Shown here piece by piece: positions 21,685-33,044 of a stretch of 64,000 nucleotides of DNA (positions within the stretch are counted from its first letter, which is position 1; each line of letters starts with the position of its first letter). Below the pieces are notes generated by a model that ran no database searches, was not told the origin of the DNA, and was given only the letters and a program-made list of their open reading frames with translations. The translations under genes and the position numbers were made by a program. Source of the stretch: Mycogone perniciosa (Eukaryota; Ascomycota; Sordariomycetes; Hypocreales; Hypocreaceae); contig JAOALB010000205.1 in the NCBI GenBank assembly GCA_025331125.1, positions 1-64,000 on the forward strand, written 5' to 3'.

Positions 21685-22311
21685 CTACACCATCCTTTCC
21701 AGGTTTCCGTGTGGTCAGTCCTCCGTGGCTCATACTAGCAGCAGCATCAGCCTCCCGGCTATTCGATTGTTCAAGCACATGGCAGACCAGAGACCGGCCT
21801 AAACTCTGCTTTACAATGCCGCGTAACGGCAACAAATCAATCGACGGCGTTTCTTGCCTCGTTCCCCTCTCCCACTGCGCTAGACAGAGATCATCGTGTC
21901 TGTACGTCTCGTCACACATAAATGACATCATGTAGGGAAGCCAAAGAGGCGATATTAAGAGCGGCCCACCATTGGCTCCTTTGTGTTGAGCTGGCCAAGG
22001 CAGGCCGGCTCTGGGCGGCTTACGGAATATTATTACGGAGTACGGAGTATAGGCCATACCTATTATCCGGTTCGCAGACTCACGTGATTATGCACCTGCG
22101 TAGTAATATTATGTGTCACCTGACCTCGCGATGAGATTGGTCCGTCGCGAGCTGAAGCGCGCAGCGCGTTGAGGGGTCGAAGCCTCAAACATCCTGACAG
22201 CAGCTTTGGGGCGATCTGCCCTTCTACACTTCGGCATTCCACAGGCCTTCTGAACGCTTCGAAAGCAAAAGGAAACAAAAAGAAAAGGAAAAGAAAACAC
22301 ACACAACCGTC

Positions 22312-22747
22312 ATGGCAGAGCAAATGTCCGCCCCGCGCATCACCGCGGCCTATCTCGACAACTTCGTCGGCAAAATCGTCACCGTTGTCGGCAAAGTCAC
22401 GCAACTTCGCGGCGACCAAGCAACCGTTGATGCTGATGGAACCGTCACAATTCTTCTAAATCGAGTAAGCCCTATTCTTATTCTCTTGAAGTGCTGAAAC
22501 TGACGGTACTTGTTACAGGACGCCCATCTCGCCAACGGCAACGCAGCTCAAATCATCGGCAAAGTCAACCCAGATCTCACCATCAAAGCCCTCAGCTCCC
22601 GCGACGTCGGCCCCGGAGTCGGTACGCTCTCCTCCTCCTCCTCCTCCTCCTTAGGCACTCCCGCTGACTCCTCCAGACATGGCCCTCTGCTCTCTCGTTG
22701 CCGAAATCACCCACCAGCACAAAGCCATCTTCGTTGCCGACAATTGA
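22312..22747 (+). CDS. ssb3: Replication protein A 14-kDa subunit (RPA3)
   Basis: Smallest subunit of the heterotrimeric single-stranded-DNA-binding complex RPA, used in nuclear replication, repair and recombination. Exons are 22312-22464, 22519-22621 and 22677-22747; introns are 54 and 55 nt with phases 0 and 1, giving 108 aa, the usual size. It is one OB-fold: ITAAYLDNFVGKIVTVVGKV opening strand, DGTVTILL, then NGNAAQIIGKVNPDLTIKA and the C-terminal helix DMALCSLVAEITHQHKAIF that packs in the trimer core. Intron 2 is an almost pure (CTC)n pyrimidine tract followed by a GCTGAC branch site. Only 6 nt separate its stop from the next ATG. Confidence 0.9.
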
Positions 22748-22753
22748 CGGGAC

Positions 22754-23722
22754 ATGCCAGGCCGCGGCTCCTCGCCTTCTTATCAACCACTTCCCTACGT
22801 GCCCCGCGTCGCCATGGTCTGGCCCTCTGTGTCCGCAAACAACAATCGTGCTGAAACTGTTCTCTCTGCGTCTGCTTCTCGTCGTTCGTCTTCTGGTTTT
22901 TCTAGCCCTGTGAATTCTCCTCCTCGTTCTGCTGCTGCCTCTACCATCCACCAGTGGCGCCAACAACAACATCAACAACATCAACAACATCAACAACATC
23001 AACAATGGACGGATCGTAACTTTCAACCACAGAGAGGCCGATCAATATCTTCTTCATCCTACTCCTGGAACTCTCGGTCTCAGTCTCGGTCTCAGTCCCG
23101 GTCTCCTTCTCCACTACCATCAACCGCCTCTCCAAACTACATCCCCGTCTCCTTCCCCAGCTTCTCCTCTTCCGCCTCCACCAATCTCCGCTCTCTCTCC
23201 CCTACTGAGGAGGAAGAAGACATCTGGAGATCCTCCCACGATCCCCCCGCTCCCCCTGAATCCACCATCCCCTTCTCCCATTCTATCCGCTCCTACCCTT
23301 CTCCCTCGCCATCCCAGGACTCCGAAGCTTTCTTCTTCTCCAGCATCCCCATCCCATCCGCCCAGCCTCGCTCCCAATTCTCCTCAACACCACCGTTCAC
23401 CGGGATATCCCTCCCCTCACCACCACCTAGCTCCCAGGCACCTCGAAGACGGCCCTCCTCCATCACCTCGTTCGCGGACTCCCAGCCCACGCTGCGCCAA
23501 GGCAATCACCGGAGCTCCTCCCCTCCGACAAGTCCATCTCAGCAACAAAGACGACGTGGACCCCGCGGCCGTCCTCCTGCGGAGACCTCTGAGCAGGTGC
23601 TCAATTCGGTTCTTGATGGCATTGGTAGGATGCACGTGTCTATGGATATGGATGATGCAGGGAGGTGGCGGATTAGGCGTCGGCCTGACTCCCAAGCACA
23701 GAGTTCTCCGGGTTATTTTTAG
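22754..23722 (+). CDS. Ser/Pro-rich low-complexity protein, unknown function
   Basis: 322 aa open frame starting 6 nt after the RPA3 stop. Mostly disordered: Ser, Pro, Arg and Gln make up much of the protein. An HQQ tandem sits at about residues 73-83, SRSQSRSQSRS-type repeats at about 107-118, and proline-rich stretches such as PSPPPSS follow. The least simple parts are the N-terminus (MPGRGSSPSYQPLPYVPRVA) and the C-terminal block SEQVLNSVLDGIGRMHVSMDMDDAGRWRIRRRP. These ends look constrained and are the best part for a homology search. A start at the in-frame Met at 22814 is possible. No catalytic domain recognised. The intact 969-nt frame supports a real gene, but the very small gap to RPA3 is odd. 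Confidence 0.6.
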   Translation: MPGRGSSPSYQPLPYVPRVAMVWPSVSANNNRAETVLSASASRRSSSGFSSPVNSPPRSAAASTIHQWRQQQHQQHQQHQQHQQWTDRNFQPQRGRSISSSSYSWNSRSQSRSQSRSPSPLPSTASPNYIPVSFPSFSSSASTNLRSLSPTEEEEDIWRSSHDPPAPPESTIPFSHSIRSYPSPSPSQDSEAFFFSSIPIPSAQPRSQFSSTPPFTGISLPSPPPSSQAPRRRPSSITSFADSQPTLRQGNHRSSSPPTSPSQQQRRRGPRGRPPAETSEQVLNSVLDGIGRMHVSMDMDDAGRWRIRRRPDSQAQSSPGYF

Positions 23723-23964
23723 GGCACATGAAAGGGGATAAACGTATCATATCGCTAGGATGGCATCAATTGGAATGGCAAAATGGGAATGGCAAATCAG
23801 GAAACAGGTGTAAACATTTACGCGTCAATGAATCATGATTCTCTATCCCAGAACTCAGAACTGCTCTTACATATTTTCTCGTTCGCAGCCAGCAATTTCC
23901 ACAATACCCATATCAATATCCCATAACGCAGTAGCCAGTCAGCATTCCATCAATATGCCTCATC

Positions 23965-26900
23965 CTATCCATAAACTCCCGCAACGCTCGGATCGGCTGG
24001 AAATGCCTCCTCATCCTCCATGCGTAGCAGCTCCTGCGCGGCTATCCACATCTCCACAGCAGCAAGTCCAAAGTTCCGTGCCATGTCGTCTATGGGACTG
24101 GCCACTCCATCACCACCATGAAGATCCCCGGGCTCCGCCCCCGGGATATCCAAAGACGACACGCATCTCCCCATGTTGTGGTGCAGGCAATTGCGTATTC
24201 GCGCAGGAACCACCTCTCCATCCTCCAGCATCCCGGAGTCATCGCTCATAACCTCTTCTACTCCTTTTGTGACAACCCGACTGCTGCCAGCAAATCGTAC
24301 TCTGGTAGTATGATGGTGATTGCCTTCAACATTTTCGCCATTGGTTGATTCCAATCCACTCCGCCATTCGCTTTGCTGATTCGCGCTGCTGCGTCGAGAA
24401 CCTTCAGCCGTCATTGAACCCTGAATGCCCCTCAACTTGGCCGTAAATCTCTCAAATATCCTCATTCTTCTCTCTGCCACTTCCGCCCTTTCCTTCCACA
24501 TGCGTGCATCCTTGTTTGCCTCCTTCAACTGTTCGCCAAGTTGTTTCTTCAACTGCGCTATTTCTTCCGTTTTGATAGTCAAGACTTGCTGAAGGTGTAG
24601 GATTTGCAATTGCAGAGTATGCATACTCATAGCACGTACAGGTGTATGGGGTTGGTTCAGCTTTTGTTGATGGCCATTGCCGTGTGAAGGAATTGTCGAG
24701 GCTGAACGTGGACGACGAAGGTCGAGGTCCTGTACAGATGGTGTTACCTTGGGAGATGAAACCTTTGTTTCCAAACTTGGCAGGATCTTTGGAGTTTGGG
24801 CAGTTTGCACCCGTTTGCCAGGCATCCTAGATGGTGTAAACTGCTCATCATAACATTGCATCTCTCTTCCCTGACCCGTGATATGTTCCGCAGCTCCCGG
24901 AGGAGTCGATATATGGAAGTCGACTTTGTCGCTTGCTTGCACATCGACTGCTGCCCCAATAGAACTATCTGGGGCTTTTCCCAATAGTACATGGAATTTG
25001 GTTGAACGTCCATCAGATGGCAGCGGTGGTGGCTTCGGCGGTTCAACATAATCGATCGAACTTTGGCTCTTTGCGGAGACATGTGAACTTCCCACTTGGA
25101 TCTGTCGTCTCATTGGTGACCTATCTTGAGCGGGTTGTTGAATCTCAAACATGGCTGCCAAAGCCTTGACAGACCTCTGTTTAGACGGCGTTTCAGACTC
25201 GCCAGATCGCACAGCATGGTGTGTTTCGTAAATGGACTGCTCCCTGCTCGGGCAACCAAAGTCGGATGCTACTGAGTTGAAGTCTGGCAGCTTGTTCCCA
25301 ACAATTGGCTTTTCAGGTTGGCTATGATCGAGATTCTCGATGGCAATGTTGTCCCACTGGAGAGCTTTCTGTGCATGGCAGCTTAGTAATTCATGCTCCA
25401 CAACATTTCTACTATACCCATCATTGAGGGTGCCTTCATTTCTCCCAGTGGTGGTCTCATTCTTTGGATCAGAAGAGCCGTTAGCTTCTCCGCCTCGGCC
25501 AAAGAAAGATGATGCAACTGGTGTTGTAGAGCCTCGTCCTACCACCTTTGAACTTTCAAACGAGGCTTGGTGGTGAATGCAGGTTTTGAAGTCTCTCTTT
25601 GTATCCGGTAGCAATTCTGAAACCATATTCAACGACTCAGGTATTGAAGCCCCGTAGCAAGACTCTCCCAGGCTGTGAAGAGTTGGGGGTTTAGAAGGCT
25701 TGACTGGTTCATGTGGCTCCTCACTTGCCAATGGCGATCGGATATGCGATAGACTTTGTGGGGGGCTCTGCACATTTTCTCTTCCACTTCCGCTAGATCT
25801 CTCTGGTGTATCAAATGAACTATGCCCTTCATCGGGGATATGTGTTACAGCATTGTGTGCAGGGTTAGAAATAGTTGAGGATGTGACAGACCCATCGCAA
25901 TGTCTCCTCTGCCTGGACGACAACCGTGGAGGTACGCTCTCAATATAAATAGTCGGAATGTGTAGAGTTGTGTTGTCATCCTCCAGTTTGCTCAATGACA
26001 TTTGCGAATCCTCGTGGCCAGTCAGCATGCAGCCAACATTTTGCTCAACATGCCCATGCTTTCCGGTCAATAGCTGCTGTGAACTAGTTGGCAGTTCCGA
26101 ATTATCTTCCCTTCCTGTGATCGATTTGCCTTTTGAGTCTCTAGAAACCCCCGGCGACTGATTGTGAATAAAACGCACTTTGTCCTTGCGCAACTCTCCT
26201 TCCACAGCTATCTCCTCCGGGGCTGGACTCAAGGGACACGTGCTGGGCTTTTCTGATAACCTGTTTGCACTTGTCTTCTTTGAAAGTCTCGAGCGTCGTC
26301 TTTTCAGTGTCACGGTAGGCGTCTGCGGCTCGGGGCTATGCTCACGGTCGACTAAGCCACATTCACTACCCATCTTACCTTCATTCAGGTCCTGTGGCAT
26401 CTTGATGACAAAAGACTCGGAGGTAGATGGTTGGAAATGGTCCTGATTCAGTCGCGTTAAAGCTGTCTCGTGGCGGTAATGTGTTCCCAATGCTCTCATC
26501 TGGCGGACCATATCCCTCCAATTTGTGATGAGCATCTCGGCAATTCCGTTTGCAACCATGACTTTGTCCACATGTGGCAGCTCAAGTTTGGGATCCCCAT
26601 CTGTTTTCGCCTTCTGCCGGTCACGACGTTGCTTCCTCGGGGATAAAGGAAATAACAACAGGCCTGATGTCGGCGATGCCAACTTCATGGTGTATTTGTC
26701 CAAGAGGTCTCCAACCAGCAAGGGCCCAAAAACAATTCCTAGGGCATTGTAGCCCATGAGATCGCCGGTCGGTAGGGGCCTGCCATCTGCGTCTTCGCGT
26801 GGTGACACTTCGGCGACTCGTCCAATCAAGCTCAGTAGCCCAAAAACAGCACATATGACTTCCCGTCGAAACTGCGATCCGATTGTCCCGATGGCGAGTG

Positions 26901-28100
26901 CGATGAGGCGAGCGCGAACCTTGGTCTGCTTGGTCCTTGGGAACTCCGGCTCGCCATGCAACTGCGAGTGGATTCCAACAAAGGCATCGAATAGCGAGAG
27001 GGAGCCTAGAATACCCCCCGGTAGAACGGACAGTAACCTCTTGAAAGTCGAGCCTACATCATGCACAGAATACTGTATGTGTGTTGGCAGCGTGGCACAG
27101 CAAACCGTACCGGCTACCTCGAGGCTGTCATTGCCCATGTAGCAGTAATAGTCGAAAATGGAGTTGACGATTTTGACAGAACCCGGGATGCGAAATATGC
27201 CACGGGTCGTCGCATTCTGGGCGATGTATTGTGCTGTGGCCCGAACGCATGTCGGAAGTATTAAAGCGCATGGCGAATAGTCTTGGGGAAGATAGAGCAC
27301 GCTCTTTCCGCTCAGTCGCACCATCGTCTGGATATCGAGAATCTTAGGGGGTTCCCGGCGAGAATGGACGAGGTATCCCAGATCCGAAACACTGCGCCTG
27401 TGGCGTGGTCGAGGCAGGGGAGCTGGCTTCGTAGGGGTTGAATGGCTGGCTGGTCCCCGGAAGATTCGAAAAAACCAGCTTCGCTTTTCGGGAGTGCGCT
27501 CTTGATCGGCCTGGTAGGAGAGTCTGTCAGCTATGGAGAGCTCAGGTTGCAAATGGCATGAGTAACTTGCCTGCGTCGGCTGCTGAGACTCAAAGTCCTC
27601 GACAACCAACAACCTAACCCCATGCTAGACAACTTCATCAGCTAGTTGATCCAACTCCAGTCTCTCCAAGACTCCCCAAGTCGCTTCTGCCCACCTTCTT
27701 TGCCAGTCGATTGTACTCCAGCACAAATATCGCCCTGTCCTGCACTTCGTCGGCATCACTCAGCAATCCTAATCCGCCGCTGCTCGGTGTCCATGTCCTG
27801 CTCCAACGCATGTGGGACGAGTGTCTTGTCAAGCTTTGAACAGTAGCGCTGTGAGGAAAGGCGAGGGAAAAGTTGCTTGGTGGCCGTGTCCGGCATGATG
27901 GTATGGCAGTCTGGTGTAGAGACTGGCAGCTGGTGAGGCGATGTGGAGATTGGGAGACTGAAGGCTGGGTCAGATGATTCGGATCCATAAGGAGATCGAG
28001 CGCATCGGGAATCCCAAGTCCTGATGATATTTGTATAACTTTTTGCAATGGGTGATTCTCGTGCTTGAAGGATGCCTTTGAATCTGGTCGAACTGTCCAT
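23965..28100 (-). CDS. RhoGAP domain protein
   Basis: GTPase-activating protein for Rho-family GTPases, probably acting on polarity and the actin cytoskeleton. The main exon is 23965-27624. A 70-nt intron (27625-27694) joins it to an upstream exon ending at 27695. The joint gives EYNRLAKKHGVRLLVVEDF, whose continuity supports the splice although the donor is GTGGGC. The RhoGAP domain spans about residues 110-350 of the main exon: GIFRIPGS with the arginine finger, then TFKRLLSVLPGGIL, LLSLIGRVAEVS and NALGIVFGPLLVGDL. A long disordered middle follows, then a coiled coil (LQLQILHLQQVLTIKTEEIAQLKKQLGEQL). The 5' end is unresolved: the frame opening at the ATG at 28098-28100 ends in EQDMDTEQRR and stops at 27755-27757, while LGLLSDADEVQDRAIF lies in another frame. 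A 1-nt indel or an unseen intron lies near 27770-27800. Confidence 0.82.
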
Positions 28101-28808
28101 CGTGATTGACTACTAAGCAATGACCATAATCAGAGGGGTTTAGCGAAAGGGTCAGATGCTTCCTGCTTTGGTCAATCACCGAGGGTGGCAAGTTCCTTTT
28201 ATTGCTGTAGTGAGCGTAAGATCGACAAGAAGCATCAGGTTGGAGGCTCGGAGCGGCTATGGAGAAACTGAATATCCATCCATATCGGCTTCGGGGTTAG
28301 GGGTTAGAGGGTTAGGGATGTAGATGTCGTATAGAGACGCTGTTATCTGCAGTAATGTTCGATTTCGAAACTGTCCCTTATAATTTGTCCAGCTAGGAGT
28401 ATCGCTGAGATAATATTCATCTAAATAGGTAGTAATATGCATCTCGTGAGAGGATAATATCATCATCCATGTTCTCTCTCTCTCTCTCTGCTAGCATTGC
28501 CCTCTGTCAGCAACCGTCCTAGATTCAGCAATTTTGCCGTACAGGCATAACAAAACCTTCAGAGAATTTTCGACAGCCCGTGGAGAGCAAAGTCACCGGT
28601 ACCCCAGAGCCTACCCGTCTATAGTGATGGAATATAAGAAAGAAAAAGAAAAGAAAGGGCAACATATGCCAACACCTCGGTAATCCATCGCGGTCAGATA
28701 TCCCCAGTACGCCATACCAGATGTATCCCAGCCCTACCCCTACACCAACGGCTACTCTGCGCAGCCTCCGAATTCATAGCTCATGGCTTCATCAGGCCCA
28801 TTGCGGGT
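28101..28808. other. Intergenic
   Basis: Upstream of the RhoGAP gene and downstream of Snf4. It includes the telomere-like string at 28293-28318 and a (TC)n run at about 28472-28488. No gene seen. Confidence 0.5.
28293..28318 (+). repeat. Short interstitial telomere-like sequence
   Basis: Three close TTAGGG-like units in a row (GGGTTAGGGGTTAGAGGGTTAGGG pattern with slight spacing changes), the fungal telomere repeat. Far too short for a telomere and in the middle of a gene-rich region. Confidence 0.7.
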
Positions 28809-30495
28809 TCAGTCCTCCTCCCCGTGGAGCAGGACATACTTCAGGATATCGGACAGCGAGATGACCCCCTTAAGTTTGTTCTCGTCGTCAACGACAATCA
28901 ATCTGTGAACGCGGCTCTTCCGTATGGTGTCAAAGATGGAGTCGAGCCTATCGTCTTCGCTGCATGTGTATATACCCGGGCTATCCTCAGGCCGCTTGCA
29001 CAGCGCCTCACCCACGGAACCACCTAGATCATCGTAAGCCCCTCCCTTGATACATGGGATCACATCCACGGCCTCGAAGGCATTGAGAACTCTGTTTTCG
29101 GAGTCGACGATGGGGACGCAACTGATGTTGCGGCTGACCATGAGGTTGATGACCTCGAGGACTGTAGTGCTCATGCGTGCGACAGCCAGGTCCGAGTATG
29201 TGCCCAATTTGATGTCGTGAACGGGCTTCTTGAGGAGAACGGTGTTGTGCTCGTTGTTGACGGCAATGAATTTGAGAATGCGGTACTGGGTGATGACAGA
29301 GACAACGGTCTCTCTGCCAGTCTCGTCATCAACGTCAACGAGCGGGATTCTTTGCGCGCGAGTCTTGAGCATGCGGCGGAGGGCCTCATACAGTGGCCGT
29401 GCAGGATGGACCGAAGCAGATTCGATAGGAGTCGCGCCAATTGCTTTTTCAATGTCTAGTTCGCTGTTAGCTTGCCAAAGTCATCCTGTCGCGCCGATGG
29501 TGGCGGTTTAAGGGCATAGGCACCTCGCAGGCTGCTTAGGCGGAATTGATCCAGCTTGCTCATCTCATCGGGGAATTGGCAGTGATACTGTATCACATTA
29601 ATGTAATCGGTCGCAGTGAGGATGCCGGCGAATCGCGAGGTATGCGAATCCCAAAGGGGGGCCGATACAATTGCTTTGCACATCACATCTGTCAGCGCGG
29701 GGGCCTCGGTGCGGGGCAGACAGGCCAGGTCAGGCAGGATTGGGGCTGCTTACAATTCTGGATCAGGATGTTGAGGCTCTTCTTGATGAGGAGATCGGTG
29801 TCGAGGACAATAAGGCGGAACGATAGCGGGAGGACATCGTAGCTGGTGCGCTTCCGCAAGAAGTCGCGGATCGCTTTCTGCGCACAGAGACAAGCAAGGT
29901 CAGTCGAGGGAGGGATGATGATGATGATGATGGCAAACGCGGGGGGGCAACAGGCAAGAAAAGAAACGAGAGAGATAGGAGAAGAGCGGAGAGGAGAGGA
30001 GAGGAGAGGAGAGCATGGGGAGCAGGGGAAAGAGAGAACTGAACGAACCAAGCCCTGCCGCTGTTCCTTGTCCAGAGGGCTCAGCAGCTTTGGTTCTGGC
30101 GCTGCAAGCATTGCGCCGCCGTGAGTTGTCTTGAAGCGAAGATACGAGGACGGGGCGACAAAGTTGCGGACGGGGGGAGGAGGACGCTCGTGACCAGTCG
30201 GCGGTGTCGCAGCAGCGGCTGTTGCATGTCCGGCTCCAGTTGGTGATGCAGTTGATGCAGTTGATGCGGTGCCGATAATGCCAGGTGATGATGGCCCAAG
30301 CCCGAGTCCAGGTCCGAGTCCGAGTCCAAGTCCAAGCCCAATCCCACGCCCAAGATCCGGCCCAAGGCTGCTTGGTGCTGCTGCTGCTGCTGCTGCTGCT
30401 CGGAAGGCTGCGCGAGACGGCTCATTGGCATTACCAGCCAGTGGTGCGGGGACGGCCGCTGGCTGGGCGCTAGCCACCTCTGCATTTCCCTCCAT
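28809..30495 (-). CDS. snf4: AMP-activated protein kinase gamma subunit (Snf4)
   Basis: Regulatory gamma subunit of the SNF1/AMPK complex that senses adenine nucleotides and controls carbon-source adaptation. Four exons: 30049-30495, 29754-29877, 29524-29673 and 28809-29455. All phases close, giving 455 aa. Four CBS motifs are visible. The first includes KAIRDFLRKRTSYDVLPLS and LNILIQNSIVSAPLWDSHTSRFAGILTATDYINVIQ. Later ones carry RIPLVDVDDETGRETVVSVITQYRILKF, NISCVPIVDSENRVLNAFEAVDVI and SRVHRLIVVDDENKLKGVISLSDILKYVLL. The N-terminal exon is a fungal extension of about 110 residues with a poly-Ala run, a GLGLGLG repeat and a TASTAS tandem encoded by 9-bp DNA repeats. Donors are GTTCGT, GTAAGC and GTGCCT; the first and last are non-consensus but fixed by the conserved protein. 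Confidence 0.93.
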
Positions 30496-33044
30496 TCCAG
30501 CGTCTCACAGCGTCTCTCAGCGTTCCACAGCGTCTGGTGGCGGCAATTCGTTGTCGGTCCAGCGCTGGACAGTCTGTATGTATTGTAGATAGGTAGTACG
30601 CAGGTGTACGAAGTACGAAGTAGGCATATACTACTATATAGTACTAACGAGCTTTGGATGGCGGGGCCAAGTATTTTAAAAGGATGGAAGATGGAGGGAG
30701 CGCGATAAACAGGACAGGACAGGCAATCGCCGATGAAGATCTCTCTTCCACTTTGTATGTACGTACGCTCTTGATTTGATCTGCGGCTGTTTTGGCTCTG
30801 CCTATGCTATCAGCGATCAGCAGCACGTAGTATGAGAACATGACCGAAACGAGTAATTTAGGACTACGAAGTAGTACTAGCAGATAAGGTTGCTGATAAG
30901 GGTCTTCCTCTGGCGTCATACGAGTAGAGAGAGGTACTCGTACATATTTGCGCCGTGGGCTCTTTGACCTTGGCGAGTGCGATATTTTGTCCACGTCTGG
31001 TGCCTTGCATGAAGACTGTTTTTATGACAATTGGAAATACGTTCGACGTTCCTAGTCGCTGTCTTGTCATAGTCCCTAGATCTGATTTGTTCAGCTGTGA
31101 TTGGCGGCGACGGCATCGAACGGTGGTGACGTGACGTTGCGCCAGCTGTTTTATTGACACGATTGACCACCACATTTGAGCCGAATGCACGAGTTTTTCA
31201 GCCCAACATGGTGGCCGAGATGTAGAAGGATACAAATTGAATTTACAATTTCCAAAAAAAATTAAGAATAAAAAATACAAATAAAAAGTACCCATTTATT
31301 CTCTTTATGTAGTAGCATGGGATAAATGGAAAGGCCTGGATACGGTCGTTTTTGTAAATCCTGCAGGGTAAGGCGTGGAGCAGGCAGACAGTGGACCTCG
31401 TGCAGCTCTCATGAAAGCACGACGACAAATACGGAAACCAGCTGGACAAATTGGGACATGCGCCGTCGGTGAATGCATTGAAATTTCTATACCTGGTGAT
31501 ATTTGCTTCTCATGCTTCTTCTCTCATCAATTCTCCCGTTGACGATACTTGCTTGTTTACCTAGTACTTACTGCTCCGTAGTAGGAACATATTATTCAAC
31601 GCCATGCCGTGGTTAAGGTGATACGATATGTCCCGGCCAACATGTTGAACGTCCTTGATATTTGCTCGCATATTACTTCCGTATATCACCCATTGTTCTT
31701 TTATTTACCTCAATGACAGTAGCAGCACTCGAAGCCTACTCCGTACAAGAAGAGAAGGATATTGCGCAACTTCAGTTGATACTCCGTAGACTATGTCGCA
31801 TTTCAGGTGAATGCGTCAAGCTAGCCGGGATAAGTAACATCATCATTTGCTACTAGGCACAGAGACAACAGAGCCTAATGATCACCACCTACGTAGAATT
31901 GACAGCACCCTCAGCAACCACTACGTTTTCAGGCCACACTTGTGAAGCTATCGTGTGTCTCTCTCATAAGGGACCTGCGTGTTTTGCATATGCGGAACGA
32001 GTTGGACAATGATCCCTGTCTCAGGCCCGGCAGCCGCCGCCAATCAAAGCGCCGCATTTTTTGTCCGCAACCAGCAGCAGTTTGCCAGCTCTCCGATCCC
32101 CACTGAAAGCACTGGCTGGTGGCGTCAGCGATCCACTGCCAAATCAGCGGCTCGGTGCGGGCGCTTCAATTGGTGAGGTTGCGCATTTCCATCGCAAGCA
32201 AGACAAGATAAGGCAGTGGAGGGTATTTTCCCTTTCGCCCTCCGTATCTCGGCCCAATGTACGGGGTGCCTTGTATGCGCAAGTCATTGCGCTCAATTAA
32301 GCAGCGAGAAATGGGCAAACGCGCCGGGGAATTTGTAGGATTAATGCAAACAACAGCGACTTCTGGAAAATGCCTGCAGAAACCACTCCATGCTAATGTA
32401 TGAACGGGGTATTGCAGATGGAGAGCTGCTGGGGAACTGGAATTGCTAGAAATGATGGCCTCTGGCAGGCCCCGCTCAAGATAGGTACTCTACGTGACTG
32501 GGCGCGTATCACAGTGGGCAGACAGCGTGCCAGCGTGCTAGAGGGCCAAGGCATTGGCCTAAGAGATCCAGCGCAACAGCAGACCCCTGCACGCAATAGT
32601 GCGTACGGAGTACATACATACTTGTATGCCGCTTCCTGCTGCCACTACTCGTACGAGTACTGACTGCTGCTACCGCTGCTACTACGACTGCCCTTTGAAC
32701 CTGACCTCACCATCGTCCTCACCCTCCCGCCATCTGCTGGCTGCATCGCCTGCCTCGCAGCCTTCCTGTGTCCGTTGAGGAGCAGCAGTGCTGGCTGTTT
32801 GTGTATTTCGTGCAGTTGCATCAGAGCCTCTATCGCCAGCAACTGCTCTCTGCTCTGCCCTGAGACCCGCCTATCTCGCAGCCGCAGCCCCGTTGCCCAG
32901 AGAGGCGACGCCAGCAGCCGAAGCTCCATCACCGACCGACCATTCGTCACATCAACAAAAACATCATTGTTGACGCTCCGTAATCCGCCCACGACTCAAC
33001 TCCCCCCTAGCTCGAACTGTTGCCAGAATACACACATATTCGCT
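30496..33044. other. 2.5-kb intergenic spacer
   Basis: Lies between the divergent Snf4 and Vac8 genes. Several motif copies: GTACGAAGTA at about 30606, TACTCCGTA at about 31739, 31783 and 32605. Poly-A tracts occur near 31250-31290. No exon is supported. A long 5' UTR for Vac8 with an upstream intron is possible but cannot be shown. Confidence 0.5.

Larger units (their letters stand above)
19081..22311. other. 3.2-kb intergenic spacer rich in short repeats and TACGGAGTA-type motifs
   Basis: No coding exon is supported despite many short open frames. It holds the hexamer microsatellite listed separately, a 10-bp tandem, tetranucleotide runs, and at least ten copies of TACGGAGTA/TACTCCGTA or GTACGAAGTA, for example at about 19660, 19878, 20150, 21013, 21531 and 22034. 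It separates the divergent bZIP and RPA3 genes and is far larger than other divergent gaps here, so it may hold regulatory elements, an unannotated noncoding RNA, or old insertions. Confidence 0.5.

Noticed and set aside
29692..30048. Continuation of the Snf4 first exon as a long open frame with a Phe/Leu/Ser-rich tail
   Set aside because: The conserved KAIRDFLRKRTSYDVL block follows only after splicing; the read-through is intron sequence.
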